The notes: generated from the sequence alone by a model not told the origin. A DNA stretch of 64,000 bases from Noviherbaspirillum saxi (GCF_003591035.1 NZ_QYUO01000003.1:310001-374000); one strand, 5' to 3'; positions 8,287-17,491 are shown, counted from the first letter of the stretch. Program-made: numbers and translations.

Positions 8287-9642
8287 ATGACGAAATTAAC
8301 TAAAGCAATGCTTGCTGCCGGCTTGCTGGCGGCGCAGATGGATGCCGTGCACGCTGCCGTGACTGCGGAGGAAGCGAAGAAGCTGGGTACTACGCTCACG
8401 CTTGTCGGCGCAGAAAAAGCGGGCAACAAGGACGGCACCATTCCGGAATACACTGGCGGCCTGACCACAGCACCAGCCGGCTTCACCAAAGGCAGCGCCG
8501 TGCGCCCCGATCCATTCGCCGGCGAAAAGCCCTTGTTCTCGATCGATGCGAAGAATATGGCGCAGTATGCCGACAAGCTCACCGAAGGCACGAAAGCCTT
8601 GATGAAGACCCACTCTGGCTATCGCGTCGACGTCTACAAGACGCACCGTACCGCGGCACTCCCGAAGTGGGTTCTCGATAACACGGCCAAGAACGCGACT
8701 CGCGCCAAGAGCTCCGACGATGGCCTTTCCATGCATGGCGCACAAGCCGGCGTTCCATTCCCGATCCCGAAGAACGGCAATGAAGTCATGCATAACTATC
8801 TGTCAAGCTTCCAGGGCACGGCGATCGTGATTCCGAAGTTCAGCGCCTGGAACGTCGACAGCGCCGGCAAAACCATTCTGTCCGCACAAGGCGTATGGAC
8901 ACAGGATTTCCCGTACTACGATCAAAAGGCGGAAGACCGCTCGGTGCTTTATCGGGCGCGTGTCACTTACACTGGACCGGCGCGCCGTAACGGCGAGGGG
9001 CTGATGATGGTGGAGCCGTTGGACTACACGGCCAACCAGTCTCGTGCCTGGGCCTATTTGCCGGGCCAGCGTCGGGTGCGCCTGGCGCCGGATCTTGCCT
9101 ACGACGCGCCCAATTCGAGCACGGCCGGCATGTCGACCATCGACGACGTCAACCTGTTCAACGGCAAGCAGGACCGCTACGACTTCAATCTGGTCGGCAA
9201 GAAGGAAATGTACGTGCCGTACAACACCTATCGCTTGACCTACACCGACAAGCCGGAAGACGTTTTGCAGGCCAAGTTCATCAACCCGGATATGGTGCGT
9301 TGGGAATTGCACCGGGTGTGGGTGGTCGATGCGAAACTGAAGGAAGGACAACGCCATATTTATTCGCGCCGCACGTTCTATGTGGATGAGGACAGCTGGA
9401 ACATCATCGCCGTAGATCAGTATGACGGGCGCGGCCAATTGTGGCGCCCGGGCTTTGCGTACCAGGTCCAGAACTATGACGTGCCGGCCCCGAGCAACAT
9501 GACCGCAGGCCATTACGACCTTATCGCCGGCAGCTACTACCTCAACACTTGGCCCGGCGCGGGCGGCATGAGGATTGGAGACATGCTGCAACCGGCATCG
9601 TCCTGGAGTCCCGATAACCTGGCGGGCAAGGGTATCCGCTAA
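8287..9642 (+). CDS. DUF1329 family periplasmic or outer-membrane-associated protein
   Basis: This 451-residue protein has a short signal peptide ending HAA before VTAEEAKKLG. The body fits the DUF1329 family, whose fold resembles LolB and which travels with DUF1302. Conserved-looking segments include TLVGAEKAGNKDGTIPEYTGG, GQRRVRLAPDLAYDAPN and RTFYVDEDSW. It is probably co-transcribed with the upstream DUF1302 gene (gap 11 bases), followed by a strong terminator. A second gene of identical length and very similar sequence lies at 19088-20443 on the other strand, without its own DUF1302 partner. A lipid- or hydrophobic-ligand-carrying role is inferred from the LolB-like fold only. Confidence 0.88.
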   Translation: MTKLTKAMLAAGLLAAQMDAVHAAVTAEEAKKLGTTLTLVGAEKAGNKDGTIPEYTGGLTTAPAGFTKGSAVRPDPFAGEKPLFSIDAKNMAQYADKLTEGTKALMKTHSGYRVDVYKTHRTAALPKWVLDNTAKNATRAKSSDDGLSMHGAQAGVPFPIPKNGNEVMHNYLSSFQGTAIVIPKFSAWNVDSAGKTILSAQGVWTQDFPYYDQKAEDRSVLYRARVTYTGPARRNGEGLMMVEPLDYTANQSRAWAYLPGQRRVRLAPDLAYDAPNSSTAGMSTIDDVNLFNGKQDRYDFNLVGKKEMYVPYNTYRLTYTDKPEDVLQAKFINPDMVRWELHRVWVVDAKLKEGQRHIYSRRTFYVDEDSWNIIAVDQYDGRGQLWRPGFAYQVQNYDVPAPSNMTAGHYDLIAGSYYLNTWPGAGGMRIGDMLQPASSWSPDNLAGKGIR

Positions 9643-9678
9643 AACGCTGCGGCATGAAGTAACGCAAAGTAACGCAAG

Positions 9679-9730
9679 GTGCGTTCCGCGCGCTGGTGCT
9701 CTATGGCATCAGTGCGCGGAACGCACTTTT
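9679..9730 (+). terminator. Strong rho-independent terminator after DUF1329
   Basis: A 13-bp perfect stem (GTGCGTTCCGCGC at 9679-9691 with its complement at 9714-9726) is extended by about seven further pairs across the loop (CTGGTGC with GCATCAG) and is followed directly by TTTT. It would end transcription of the DUF1302-DUF1329 unit and separate it from the sulfatase. Confidence 0.8.
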
Positions 9731-9791
9731 GCACTATGTTTTATTCCAATTCCCGGCTCGGCCGGCAACACAAGTGCACGAGGAGATAACG

Positions 9792-11276
9792 ATGAAGGAT
9801 ACTCAAACTGTGAAGGCGTCCGCCGGTGGCATCCTGGCCAAACTGGTCTCTGCCGCATTGCTGGCAACAAGCACGCTTCAGGCTGCCCCCGTATCGGCGC
9901 AGCCACAGCAGAAACCTAACATCCTGTTCATCCTCGTCGATAACCTCGGCTACGGCGAACTGGGCGTCTATGGCGGCGGCGCCACGCGCGGCGCGCCGAC
10001 TCCGCGCATCGACAAGTTCGCCGGCGAAGGTTTGCGCCTGACCAACATGAACATGGAGCCGCAATGCACGCCCAGCCGCTCTTCCATGCTGACCGGGCGC
10101 CACGCAATTCGCTCCGGCACGTATGCCGTGCCTTACGGCGGCATGGCAGAAGGCCTGACGCAATGGGAAGTGACGATGGCCGAGTCGCTGTCGGACGCCG
10201 GGTATGCGACCGCGCTGTATGGCAAATGGCATCTCGGCAGCGAGAACGGCCGTCTGCCGAACGACCAGGGCTTCGATGAATGGTATGGCATCCCGCGCAC
10301 CACGCATGAGGTGTTGTACGCGACTACGCCCGCTTATTCGCCGCAGATCACGCCGGGGCAACCGATCCTGGAAGGACGCAAGGGCGAGAAGAGCAATGAG
10401 GTGAGGGTCTATGACGTGGAGCAGCGCCGGCTGATGGACGGCGACCTCGCGCGGCGTTCGATCGCCTTCATGGAACGGCAGGCAAAGGCGAAAAAGCCGT
10501 TCTTTGCCTTTGCCTCGCTGACGCAACCGCATATGCCGACGCTGCCCAATCCCAAGTTCGCCGGCAAGACCGGCCACGGCGACTGGGCCGACATGCTGGC
10601 CGAGATGGACGACAACGTTGGACAGATGCTCGATGCCGTGGATCGCCTGGGGATTCGCGACAACACGATTGTGATTTTTGCCAGCGACAACGGCGCGGAA
10701 TTCATGAAGCCGTGGGATGGTTGGTCCGGTCCGTGGCGCGGCAATTATTTCACCGCATGGGAAGGCGGCATCCGCGTGCCCTTCATGATTCGTTGGCCCG
10801 GCAAGATTCCGGCTGCGCGCGTGTCCGACGAGATCGTGCACGGGGTCGACCTGTTCCCGACGCTGGCCAGGATTACCGGCGCCAGGCTGCCGGACGACCG
10901 TCCGATCGACGGCATGGATCAGTCGGCTTTCTTTATGGGCAAGATCGGCAAATCAGCGCGCGAAGGTATCCTGATCTGGGTCGATAACCGCCTGCAGGCG
11001 GTGAAGTGGCGCAACTACAAGCTGCATTTCTATCAACAGGACACGATGGTCTCGCCTGCCGCCAAGCTGTCCGTACCGCTCCTGGTGGACTTGTACACCA
11101 ATCCGCAAGAAGACGAGAACAAGCGTGATATGGCTGCGGGCTGGGCGACGCGCCCCATGCTCAAGATGATCGGCGCCTTCGAAGCCAGCGTGAAGAAATA
11201 TCCATTGATTCCAATGGGGACGCCCGATCCATATCAACCGCCTCAATCGCCTCAACCGCCTGCCACGAAGCCGTGA
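9792..11276 (+). CDS. Secreted type I (formylglycine) sulfatase
   Basis: This 494-residue enzyme belongs to the arylsulfatase/alkaline phosphatase superfamily and would hydrolyse a sulfate ester. A signal peptide runs to about residue 36 (PVSA before QPQQ), placing it in the periplasm. The metal-binding start (NILFILVDNLGYGELG) is followed by the sulfatase signature with Cys92 (CTPSRSSMLTGRH), the residue converted to formylglycine, then GKWHLG and the DNGAE metal site. The frame opens at 9696, but ATG 9792 has a strong AGGAGA site and starts the signal peptide. No maturase (FGE or AtsB) is in this window. The substrate is not visible; proximity to DUF1302/1329 hints at a hydrophobic sulfate ester. 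Confidence 0.9.
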   Translation: MKDTQTVKASAGGILAKLVSAALLATSTLQAAPVSAQPQQKPNILFILVDNLGYGELGVYGGGATRGAPTPRIDKFAGEGLRLTNMNMEPQCTPSRSSMLTGRHAIRSGTYAVPYGGMAEGLTQWEVTMAESLSDAGYATALYGKWHLGSENGRLPNDQGFDEWYGIPRTTHEVLYATTPAYSPQITPGQPILEGRKGEKSNEVRVYDVEQRRLMDGDLARRSIAFMERQAKAKKPFFAFASLTQPHMPTLPNPKFAGKTGHGDWADMLAEMDDNVGQMLDAVDRLGIRDNTIVIFASDNGAEFMKPWDGWSGPWRGNYFTAWEGGIRVPFMIRWPGKIPAARVSDEIVHGVDLFPTLARITGARLPDDRPIDGMDQSAFFMGKIGKSAREGILIWVDNRLQAVKWRNYKLHFYQQDTMVSPAAKLSVPLLVDLYTNPQEDENKRDMAAGWATRPMLKMIGAFEASVKKYPLIPMGTPDPYQPPQSPQPPATKP

Positions 11277-11522
11277 TATCGAATTGTCGCGCCACACGAT
11301 TTGCCGATTTTGAATGTCGCGTGGCGCAGACTGACACTACCAATTCTTTGACTGATCGACGCAGGCAGGCGGTCGGCACCCCCGGAAAAAGGCGCGATGT
11401 CGTGTCATGTCAAGTTATGGGTTGGGATTGGTATAAGCTGCTTCGGTACATGGTCCGGCTGAACGCAGGCAATGGCTTCCAGCGAACATGCATGCCGATG
11501 TGACGTCATGGGGGGTGCGTAT

Positions 11523-12671
11523 TCAAAACAAATGCGTGATACCGATGGCAACAGCGCCCTGTGTCACGCCCAAGCCCTCCGCGGCGTTCGTCTTGCGCGC
11601 GAAATTGGCGCCGTTGCTCCAGTCGCTGCGATCGAGCTCGGCATATAGACTGGTTCGCTTGGATAGTGCATAGCGGGCGACAAGAACACCGACGTCGACT
11701 TTTTCCTTGCCGTCGGGCCGGAACACCGGCAGCGCCACCGTGGACAATTTCACCCGGTAATACGCGCCGGTCAGCGAGAACGCCGGCGAGAAGTGATAGG
11801 TCACGCCTGCCCATCCGCCCTTGATCGTGGTGTCGCCACCGATCGTGTCGGCCTTGTGTTCCGCGTAGCCGACGGCGAGCCGCCACGGGCCGCGGTTGTA
11901 GGCGCCGCCGAAACTGTAGTCGATCTTGTCGGCATCCAGTGCAATACCCGGGTAGTTCGGGAATGCCGGCAGATTCGGGGGGATGGCGTTGCCGGCCTTC
12001 TGTTTCGTGTAAGTGGCGCCGATCAAGAACGGACTCTGCGCGTAGTTGACGCCGATGCCGGCTGCGCTGCCCGTCTTTTCGCTGCCCGGCGCCTCGCCGA
12101 ATGCGTATTCGGCACGCAGCGTCAAACCGCCGAACACGCCGGTGTATTGGATGTCGTTATCGAAGCGCGCGCAAGCGCCGGCCGTAATGGGCCGGCAACC
12201 CGGCGTCGTGCCGCCGGGCGCCAGAAAAACGGTGGGATTGACGGCAGGCAACCTGGCGCTCAGTGCATCGTAGGGTGCCATGGTCTTGTACCCAGCGCTG
12301 TATTGGTGGCCGATGTCGACCGTGCCCCAGGGGCCGCCGAAGCCCACCGTCGCGCTACGGTTGAACAAGCGACCGGCGGCATTGTCCAGCGAGCCAGTAT
12401 CAGGGACGAATCCTGCTTCAAGATTGAAGCGGGCGTTCAATCCGCCACCCAGATCTTCCACACCCCTGAAACCAAGACGGTTGATGTAGTCGTAACCGGT
12501 CACCATGGCCGTCGCGGATCCGACCGGGGTGCCGAGGTCGGGCGGCGCGACCACATTGGTCTGGTGGCGCACGGCGAGATCGACGCTGCCATAAACGGAA
12601 ATGGTCGTTTGGGCGCAAGCGGCACCGGTAAACGTTCCGAGAATGGCAACTACAGAAATCGACTCTTTCAT
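11523..12671 (-). CDS. Gram-negative trimeric porin (Burkholderiales type)
   Basis: This 382-residue outer-membrane porin has a short signal peptide (MKESISVVAILGTFTGAACA) followed by QTTISVYGSVDLAVRH, the standard first strand of neutral porins in this order. Repeated Gly-aromatic strands alternate with loops, and the chain ends GITHLF with a terminal Phe. It forms a general diffusion channel. It is monocistronic, convergent with the sulfatase and divergent from the barrel gene at 12900. The ribosome site is weak. Confidence 0.92.
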   Translation of the reverse strand: MKESISVVAILGTFTGAACAQTTISVYGSVDLAVRHQTNVVAPPDLGTPVGSATAMVTGYDYINRLGFRGVEDLGGGLNARFNLEAGFVPDTGSLDNAAGRLFNRSATVGFGGPWGTVDIGHQYSAGYKTMAPYDALSARLPAVNPTVFLAPGGTTPGCRPITAGACARFDNDIQYTGVFGGLTLRAEYAFGEAPGSEKTGSAAGIGVNYAQSPFLIGATYTKQKAGNAIPPNLPAFPNYPGIALDADKIDYSFGGAYNRGPWRLAVGYAEHKADTIGGDTTIKGGWAGVTYHFSPAFSLTGAYYRVKLSTVALPVFRPDGKEKVDVGVLVARYALSKRTSLYAELDRSDWSNGANFARKTNAAEGLGVTQGAVAIGITHLF

Positions 12672-12899
12672 TTGTTCTGTCTTTCAAGAATATTTCGTAA
12701 ATTGCGGTAGGGGTAGGGACAAATGTTACCCCCCCGAAACGGAGGTAGCCGTCCAGATGATTTGATTTTATGTTAACGCCATATTTATTCATGACGCCTT
12801 GATGCATTCGCCGCCACTGGTGCAGGCGAAAGGTATGGGATAACCGTGGTAGAAAAAACGTTGTTGCATGTTAGCAACTGTTTTAATTTCAGCAAAGAA

Positions 12900-14159
12900 A
12901 TGAAAAATTCAGTCATCCAAACAATCCTCGTATCACTGCTTGGATGCATCCTTTCTCCGCTTACCGGTTTTGCCGAAGACATCAACAACGACGAACGCCT
13001 GCTCACATTGCGCGGTTTCGGCACGATCGGCGCTCTCTATAACACTGTTGACGATGCCGATTACGTGCGGACCCTCTTGCAGCCGGAAGGCGCGGGGCGG
13101 ACGCGCAGGCTGGATCTGGGAACCGACTCCATCCTTGGGGTACAGCTGGACGCCGCTCCCGAGCGCGACCTGAGCGGCATGCTGCAGATCGTCGCCCACC
13201 GCCGTATGGACAAGTCCTACCGGCCGGAAGTGACTTGGGCGTTCGCGAAGTTCAGGCACGACGAGCATACGGAAGCGCGCGTCGGACGGCTAGGGTTCGA
13301 TGTATACATGCTGGCCGATTCCCGCAACGTCGGCTATTCCTACCTGTGGGTGCGTCCACCGGTCGATTTCTTCAGTCCCTGGGCACTTACCTACTTCGAC
13401 GGTGCGGACCTGGTTTTCAAACACGCCTTTCACGGCGCCGAAGCAAAGGTCAAGGTCTATGCAGGCCGCCCCAAGGAAAAGTTGCTGGGCGAGACTGGAA
13501 GCTACGACTGGAGCAAGACGCAGCTGTTCGGCGTCCACGCCGAGTATCAGTCCGACAAGTGGCGTTATCGCCTCGGGTACGCGCAGATCAAGATCACGGA
13601 GGAAGCCCCCGGCGGCGACGCGATTCTGGCCATTCTGAGATCGCCGATTGCGAACGCCCTGAGCGGTTCGGCAAGCAGTGCGTTTGCCGACGACATCGCG
13701 TTGACCGGCAAGTCGATCCGGTTCCTGTCCGCCGGTGCCGTGTACGAGGATGGGCCGTGGCAGGCACAGGGGATGGTTTCGCGCATCAGGGCGGTGAGCA
13801 GCGCCTATCCCGACCTTAAGGCGGGATACATCACGCTGGGTTATCGCAAGGGCGACTGGACGCCTTATTTCACCTTGTCAGCGATTTCTCCCAGCGGCAG
13901 CCCGCGTAGCAGCGGCCTGCCGCCGGCAGGCGCGTTTGCGCCGCTCGTCGCCTGGCTCGACCGCCTGCATCCGAGCCTTGCGGCCTCGCAGACGACACAG
14001 GCTGTTGGTGTCCGCTACGACTTCGCGCGCAACGCCGCCTTCAAGGTGCAGCTGGACAGTGTTCATGTGCGCAACAACACACTGTGGACCAATGCCCAAC
14101 CGGCCGACTGGCGCGGCCGGGCCACCCTGTTCAGCGTTGCTGTGGACTTTATCTTCTAG
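12900..14159 (+). CDS. Predicted outer-membrane beta-barrel protein, first gene of a signalling triad
   Basis: This protein of about 419 residues has a signal peptide (MKNSVIQTILVSLLGCILSP, cut near GFA before EDI) and a mature part built of amphipathic strands with repeated aromatic-x-aromatic patterns, ending FSVAVDFIF. I do not recognise a named family; it looks like a porin-like barrel. The frame is open from 12846, but the signal peptide begins at ATG 12900. Only eight bases separate it from a small PstS-like protein, which is followed by a membrane diguanylate cyclase, so the three genes are very probably one operon. It may be a ligand channel or the outer-membrane partner of that system. 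Confidence 0.75.
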   Translation: MKNSVIQTILVSLLGCILSPLTGFAEDINNDERLLTLRGFGTIGALYNTVDDADYVRTLLQPEGAGRTRRLDLGTDSILGVQLDAAPERDLSGMLQIVAHRRMDKSYRPEVTWAFAKFRHDEHTEARVGRLGFDVYMLADSRNVGYSYLWVRPPVDFFSPWALTYFDGADLVFKHAFHGAEAKVKVYAGRPKEKLLGETGSYDWSKTQLFGVHAEYQSDKWRYRLGYAQIKITEEAPGGDAILAILRSPIANALSGSASSAFADDIALTGKSIRFLSAGAVYEDGPWQAQGMVSRIRAVSSAYPDLKAGYITLGYRKGDWTPYFTLSAISPSGSPRSSGLPPAGAFAPLVAWLDRLHPSLAASQTTQAVGVRYDFARNAAFKVQLDSVHVRNNTLWTNAQPADWRGRATLFSVAVDFIF

Positions 14160-14167
14160 GGCCGGCG

Positions 14168-14596
14168 ATGCGAGTATTTTTTTCCTTCCTTCTCTGCATC
14201 GCAGCCCTGGATAGCGGCTTTGCCGCGGCCGCGGATTACGTCATTATCGTCAACCCCAACAGCGGGGTGGAAAGACTGAGCAAGGACGAAGTCATCAGCA
14301 TCTTCATGGGCAGGCAACGCAAGCTCACGTCGGGCGTGACGGCACTTCCCGTCGACTTGGCCGGGCCGCCAGCCGCCAAGGAACAGTTCTATGCGTCCTT
14401 GGTGGGGAAAAAGCTCTCCGAAGTCAATTCGTACTGGGCACGGGTAATGTTTTCCGGCCAGGGATCGCCGCCGCGCCAGGCCGAAAGCGAAGATGAGGTC
14501 GTCGAGATCGTCGCCTCCAGCAAGGGGGCCATCGGTTACATCGACCGGAAGAAGCTGAATAAGCAAGTCAAGGCCGTGTTCAACCTGACCAACTGA
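14168..14596 (+). CDS. Small PstS-like periplasmic binding protein
   Basis: This 142-residue protein has a signal peptide (MRVFFSFLLCIAALDSGFAA) and a compact domain related to phosphate-type substrate-binding proteins. The motifs LSKDEVISIFMGRQRKLTSG and GAIGYIDRKKL correspond to the segments of PstS-like proteins that read INxIFxGKxxxWxxG and GAIGY. It is about half the length of a full PstS, and no ABC permease or ATPase is nearby, so transport is unlikely. It lies between a barrel protein and a diguanylate cyclase with gaps of 8 and 13 bases. A sensor role, presenting a small ligand or state to the cyclase's periplasmic domain, is the simplest inference. Confidence 0.8.
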   Translation: MRVFFSFLLCIAALDSGFAAAADYVIIVNPNSGVERLSKDEVISIFMGRQRKLTSGVTALPVDLAGPPAAKEQFYASLVGKKLSEVNSYWARVMFSGQGSPPRQAESEDEVVEIVASSKGAIGYIDRKKLNKQVKAVFNLTN

Positions 14597-14609
14597 GCGG
14601 AGGATGCCG

Positions 14610-16205
14610 ATGCTGCAATTGTTCCGCACGAGCCTGGTGTTCCGTACCACGGTGAGCGTGGTGCTGGTCGTGCTGCTGGTTGGCGTCTTCTTCACCGTCG
14701 TCGCGCTGTCCTTGCTCAATGACCGCGAGCGGTTGCAGACAGCAGCGCACCTGGACGAACTCCTCAAGACCGTAGAAAGCACGGTCAGCATCAGCTGCTT
14801 CCTGCAGGACAAGAACTTGGCATCGGAAGTGAGCCGCGGTCTGATGAAGAACCGGGTGGTCAAGAGCGTCATCATCGTGGAAGAAGGAACGGTGCTGGCG
14901 CAGGAAGGCCGACCGTCGGGCACCAGCGGTCTGCGTCGCACGATCACCTCGCCATTCGATGCCTCAAAGCCGATCTGCCAGATCGTGATGGAGCCCAACG
15001 AGGCGGTCATCGAAGAACAGGTGTCGCGAAGTTCACGCCTGATCGTCTACTTGCTCCTGATGCAGGCCGCGGCCGTGGGCCTGACGGTGGTGATCGGCGT
15101 GTGGAAATGGGTCATTGAGCCGATTAAGACCATCTCCGACCAGCTGCACCGCCTGCCGGTGGAAGCCGGGGCCAGACTGCAACTGTCGCGCAAGTATGCC
15201 AAGGACGAAATTGCGCGCATGGTCGGCGATGTCAATGCGCTCATCACCAGCCTCGTCAAGACCCTGCACCAGGAGCGGGAGTTGCGCATATGGCGCGAGC
15301 GCGAGGAAAAGCGATTCCGCACGATCTTCGAGAATGCCGAAACGGGCATCTTCGTCATCGACAAGAACGGCTATATTTTTTCGTATAACCCCGCTTTCGT
15401 ACGTACCTTGGGTATCCAGGAAGGAGACCTGTCCGACAGAACAAAGACCTCGCTTCCCGTCCTGTTGGGTATGTCGATGGAAAGCGGCAATGCAATCATT
15501 GCCAGGTCGCTCACCGAGAACCGCGTGGTTGCCGAGGACGTGCGCATCGATTCCGGAGGGCGCGAGCCGAGATGGATCAGCCTGGTGCTCAACCCCGTGG
15601 AAGAAGGAATGCTGCAGGGCCTGATCAACGACATTAGCGAGCGGAAAAAGTCGGAAGAATCGGCCAACCGGCTCGCCATGACCGACCGACTGACCGGGAT
15701 TGCGAACCGGCTCGCCTTCGAAACGAAGCTGGCGGACCTGGCCGAGAGGGCAGCACTGGATAGTGGCGAACCCTATATCCTGATGCTGATGGATCTGGAC
15801 GGATTCAAGCAGGTGAATGACACGCATGGCCATGATGCTGGCGACGCGGTACTGCGCCATTTCGCCGGGCTGCTCGAGAGCACGGTCCGGAAATCGGATT
15901 TTATCGGCCGGCTTGGCGGCGACGAGTTTGTCATCCTCCTTGAATCGCCGATACCGCGGGAGGGCGTCGAGCGCATTGCGCAGAAGATCATCGCCTCGCT
16001 GGCTGCGCCTATCCGTATCGGCCGCGACGTCGAGGCGAAGGTCGGCGCCAGCATAGGAATCGCCTTCTCGCGAGAGGCAGCGGACAAGGACGCCGTGTTC
16101 AAGCTAGCCGATGAGGCGATGTATCGCGCGAAGCGGGCGGGGAAGAATACCTATCGCATGCATCCGGAGGATGCCGATGCCGATGCGATCGTTGGCTCGG
16201 AGTGA
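14610..16205 (+). CDS. Membrane diguanylate cyclase with periplasmic sensor, HAMP-like linker, PAS and GGDEF domains
   Basis: This 531-residue protein makes cyclic di-GMP. It has an N-terminal membrane segment (about 12-35), a periplasmic domain of about 110 residues, a second membrane segment (about 145-165), a HAMP-like linker, a PAS domain (FRTIFENAETGIFVIDKNG onward) and a C-terminal GGDEF domain with an intact motif at 436-440 (RLGGDEFVILLE). No RxxD inhibitory site is obvious just before it. GGAGG at 14599-14603 abuts an ATG at 14604, so the ATG at 14610, six bases further, is the better start. It is the last gene of the triad; periplasmic sensing through the PstS-like protein is inferred. 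A perfect palindrome follows the stop. Confidence 0.9.
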   Translation: MLQLFRTSLVFRTTVSVVLVVLLVGVFFTVVALSLLNDRERLQTAAHLDELLKTVESTVSISCFLQDKNLASEVSRGLMKNRVVKSVIIVEEGTVLAQEGRPSGTSGLRRTITSPFDASKPICQIVMEPNEAVIEEQVSRSSRLIVYLLLMQAAAVGLTVVIGVWKWVIEPIKTISDQLHRLPVEAGARLQLSRKYAKDEIARMVGDVNALITSLVKTLHQERELRIWREREEKRFRTIFENAETGIFVIDKNGYIFSYNPAFVRTLGIQEGDLSDRTKTSLPVLLGMSMESGNAIIARSLTENRVVAEDVRIDSGGREPRWISLVLNPVEEGMLQGLINDISERKKSEESANRLAMTDRLTGIANRLAFETKLADLAERAALDSGEPYILMLMDLDGFKQVNDTHGHDAGDAVLRHFAGLLESTVRKSDFIGRLGGDEFVILLESPIPREGVERIAQKIIASLAAPIRIGRDVEAKVGASIGIAFSREAADKDAVFKLADEAMYRAKRAGKNTYRMHPEDADADAIVGSE

Positions 16206-16239
16206 CTAGGGCGTGTCATCAATTGATGACACGCCCTAG
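16206..16239. repeat. Perfect 34-bp palindrome between convergent genes
   Basis: The sequence reads CTAGGGCGTGTCATCAA followed by its exact reverse complement, with no spacer. It sits directly after the diguanylate cyclase stop and 26 bases before the stop of the convergent acyl-CoA dehydrogenase. There is no T-run on either side, so it is not a textbook terminator, although a bidirectional terminator role is possible. Two abutting inverted ends of an excised insertion sequence are another reading. Confidence 0.7.
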
Positions 16240-16265
16240 ATATGTTCAGGTTACGTTCAGGTGTA

Positions 16266-17408
16266 TCAGAGGCTGCGCGAAATGATCAGCTTCTGGATAT
16301 GGCTGGTGCCTTCGTAGATCTTGGTTACGCGCACATCGCGGTAATACCGCTCGACCGGGAAGTCATTGACGTAACCGTAGCCACCATGGACTTGCAGCGC
16401 ATCCGAGCACACTTCTTCCGCCATTTCGCTGGCAAACAGTTTCGCCATCGAGGCTTCCTTGCCGCAGGGAATGCCAGCCTCGCACAGGCGCGCCGCATGG
16501 ATCATGAACTGGCGTGCCACTTCGACTTTAGTTGCCATCCCGGCGAGATCGAAAGCCACGCCTTGCAACTTGATGATCGGCGCACCGTAGGCTTCGCGCT
16601 CCTTTGCGTATTGCACCGCGGCGTCCAACGCCGCACGCGCGGTGCCGATAGCTACTGCGGCAATCGCCACACGGCCCTCGGACAAGCCACTCATGATTTT
16701 CTTGTAGCCGCTGCCCTCTTCGCCGACCAGGTTCTCCACCGGCACGCGGAAGTCTTCCAGCTGAATTGCGGCAACATGTGCCGAACGCTGGCCCAGCTTG
16801 TGTTCCACACGCGTCACGGTGTAACCCGGCTCGCTCGGATCGATGATGAACATGCTGGCGCCGTTTTTGCCGGCGGCCTTGTCGGTGACCGACAGCACGA
16901 TGCCGACGCCGGCGTGGTTGCCGTTGGAGATGAATTGCTTGCTGCCATTCAAAACGTAGTGGGAACCGTCGCGCCGCGCCGTGGTGCGGAAGGCGGCGGT
17001 ATCCGAGCCGGCATGCGGCTCGGTCAGCAGGAAGGCGCCGATCTTTTCGCCGGAAGCCAGTGTCGGCAGGTACTTGCGCTTCTGTTCCTCGGTGCCGTCC
17101 TTGGCGATGGCAAAGCCGGCGGAATTGTGCACGTGGATGAGCGTGGCAAAGCCGGTATCGACAGCAGCGAATTCTTCGATGGCAAGGCAATACTCGACGA
17201 AGCTTGCACCGGCGCCGCCATATTCTTCCGGAATCAACATGCCGAGGAAGCCGAGTTCGGCCACGGCGTTCAATTCGTCGCGCGGCCATTCGCCGGTGCG
17301 GTCGCGTTCGGCGGCGGTCGGCGCCACCACTTCCATCGCCACTTTGCGGGCGGAATCGCGAATCATGACTTCCTGTTCGCTCAGGAATGCTGCTGTTGTA
17401 TCACTCAT
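16266..17408 (-). CDS. Acyl-CoA dehydrogenase
   Basis: This 380-residue cytoplasmic flavoenzyme introduces the alpha-beta double bond into an acyl-CoA and passes electrons to ETF. The FAD/substrate motif LTEPHAGSDTAAFRTTA and the SGYKKIMSGLSEGRVAIAA helix are present. So is the C-terminal segment LQVHGGYGYVNDFPVERYYRDVRVTKIYEGTS, whose Glu is the expected catalytic base of the short/medium-chain type. Length is standard. A paralogue at 29099-30244 is nearly the same protein. It is the distal gene of the minus-strand catabolic block 25860-16266. The chain-length preference cannot be read from the sequence. Confidence 0.92.
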   Translation of the reverse strand: MSDTTAAFLSEQEVMIRDSARKVAMEVVAPTAAERDRTGEWPRDELNAVAELGFLGMLIPEEYGGAGASFVEYCLAIEEFAAVDTGFATLIHVHNSAGFAIAKDGTEEQKRKYLPTLASGEKIGAFLLTEPHAGSDTAAFRTTARRDGSHYVLNGSKQFISNGNHAGVGIVLSVTDKAAGKNGASMFIIDPSEPGYTVTRVEHKLGQRSAHVAAIQLEDFRVPVENLVGEEGSGYKKIMSGLSEGRVAIAAVAIGTARAALDAAVQYAKEREAYGAPIIKLQGVAFDLAGMATKVEVARQFMIHAARLCEAGIPCGKEASMAKLFASEMAEEVCSDALQVHGGYGYVNDFPVERYYRDVRVTKIYEGTSHIQKLIISRSL

Positions 17409-17470
17409 TCTTTCCTCTTAAATCGGGCTAATCGCATCAAGCATGGCGGTTCTCTGCGCGAGCCTGCGCC

Positions 17471-17487
17471 CCTCTCTTTGGGAGGGA
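17471..17487. repeat. Short CCTCTC-TTT-GGGAGG hairpin
   Basis: This member of the scattered C/G-rich hairpin family lies between the acyl-CoA dehydrogenase start (17408) and the DUF1254 stop (17492). It is probably an intergenic structural repeat and may act in transcript ends or processing. Confidence 0.4.
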
Positions 17488-17491
17488 CAAG

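Noticed and set aside
16206..16239. Textbook rho-independent terminator
   Set aside because: The palindrome is perfect but neither strand has the required T-run; it is reported as a palindrome instead.
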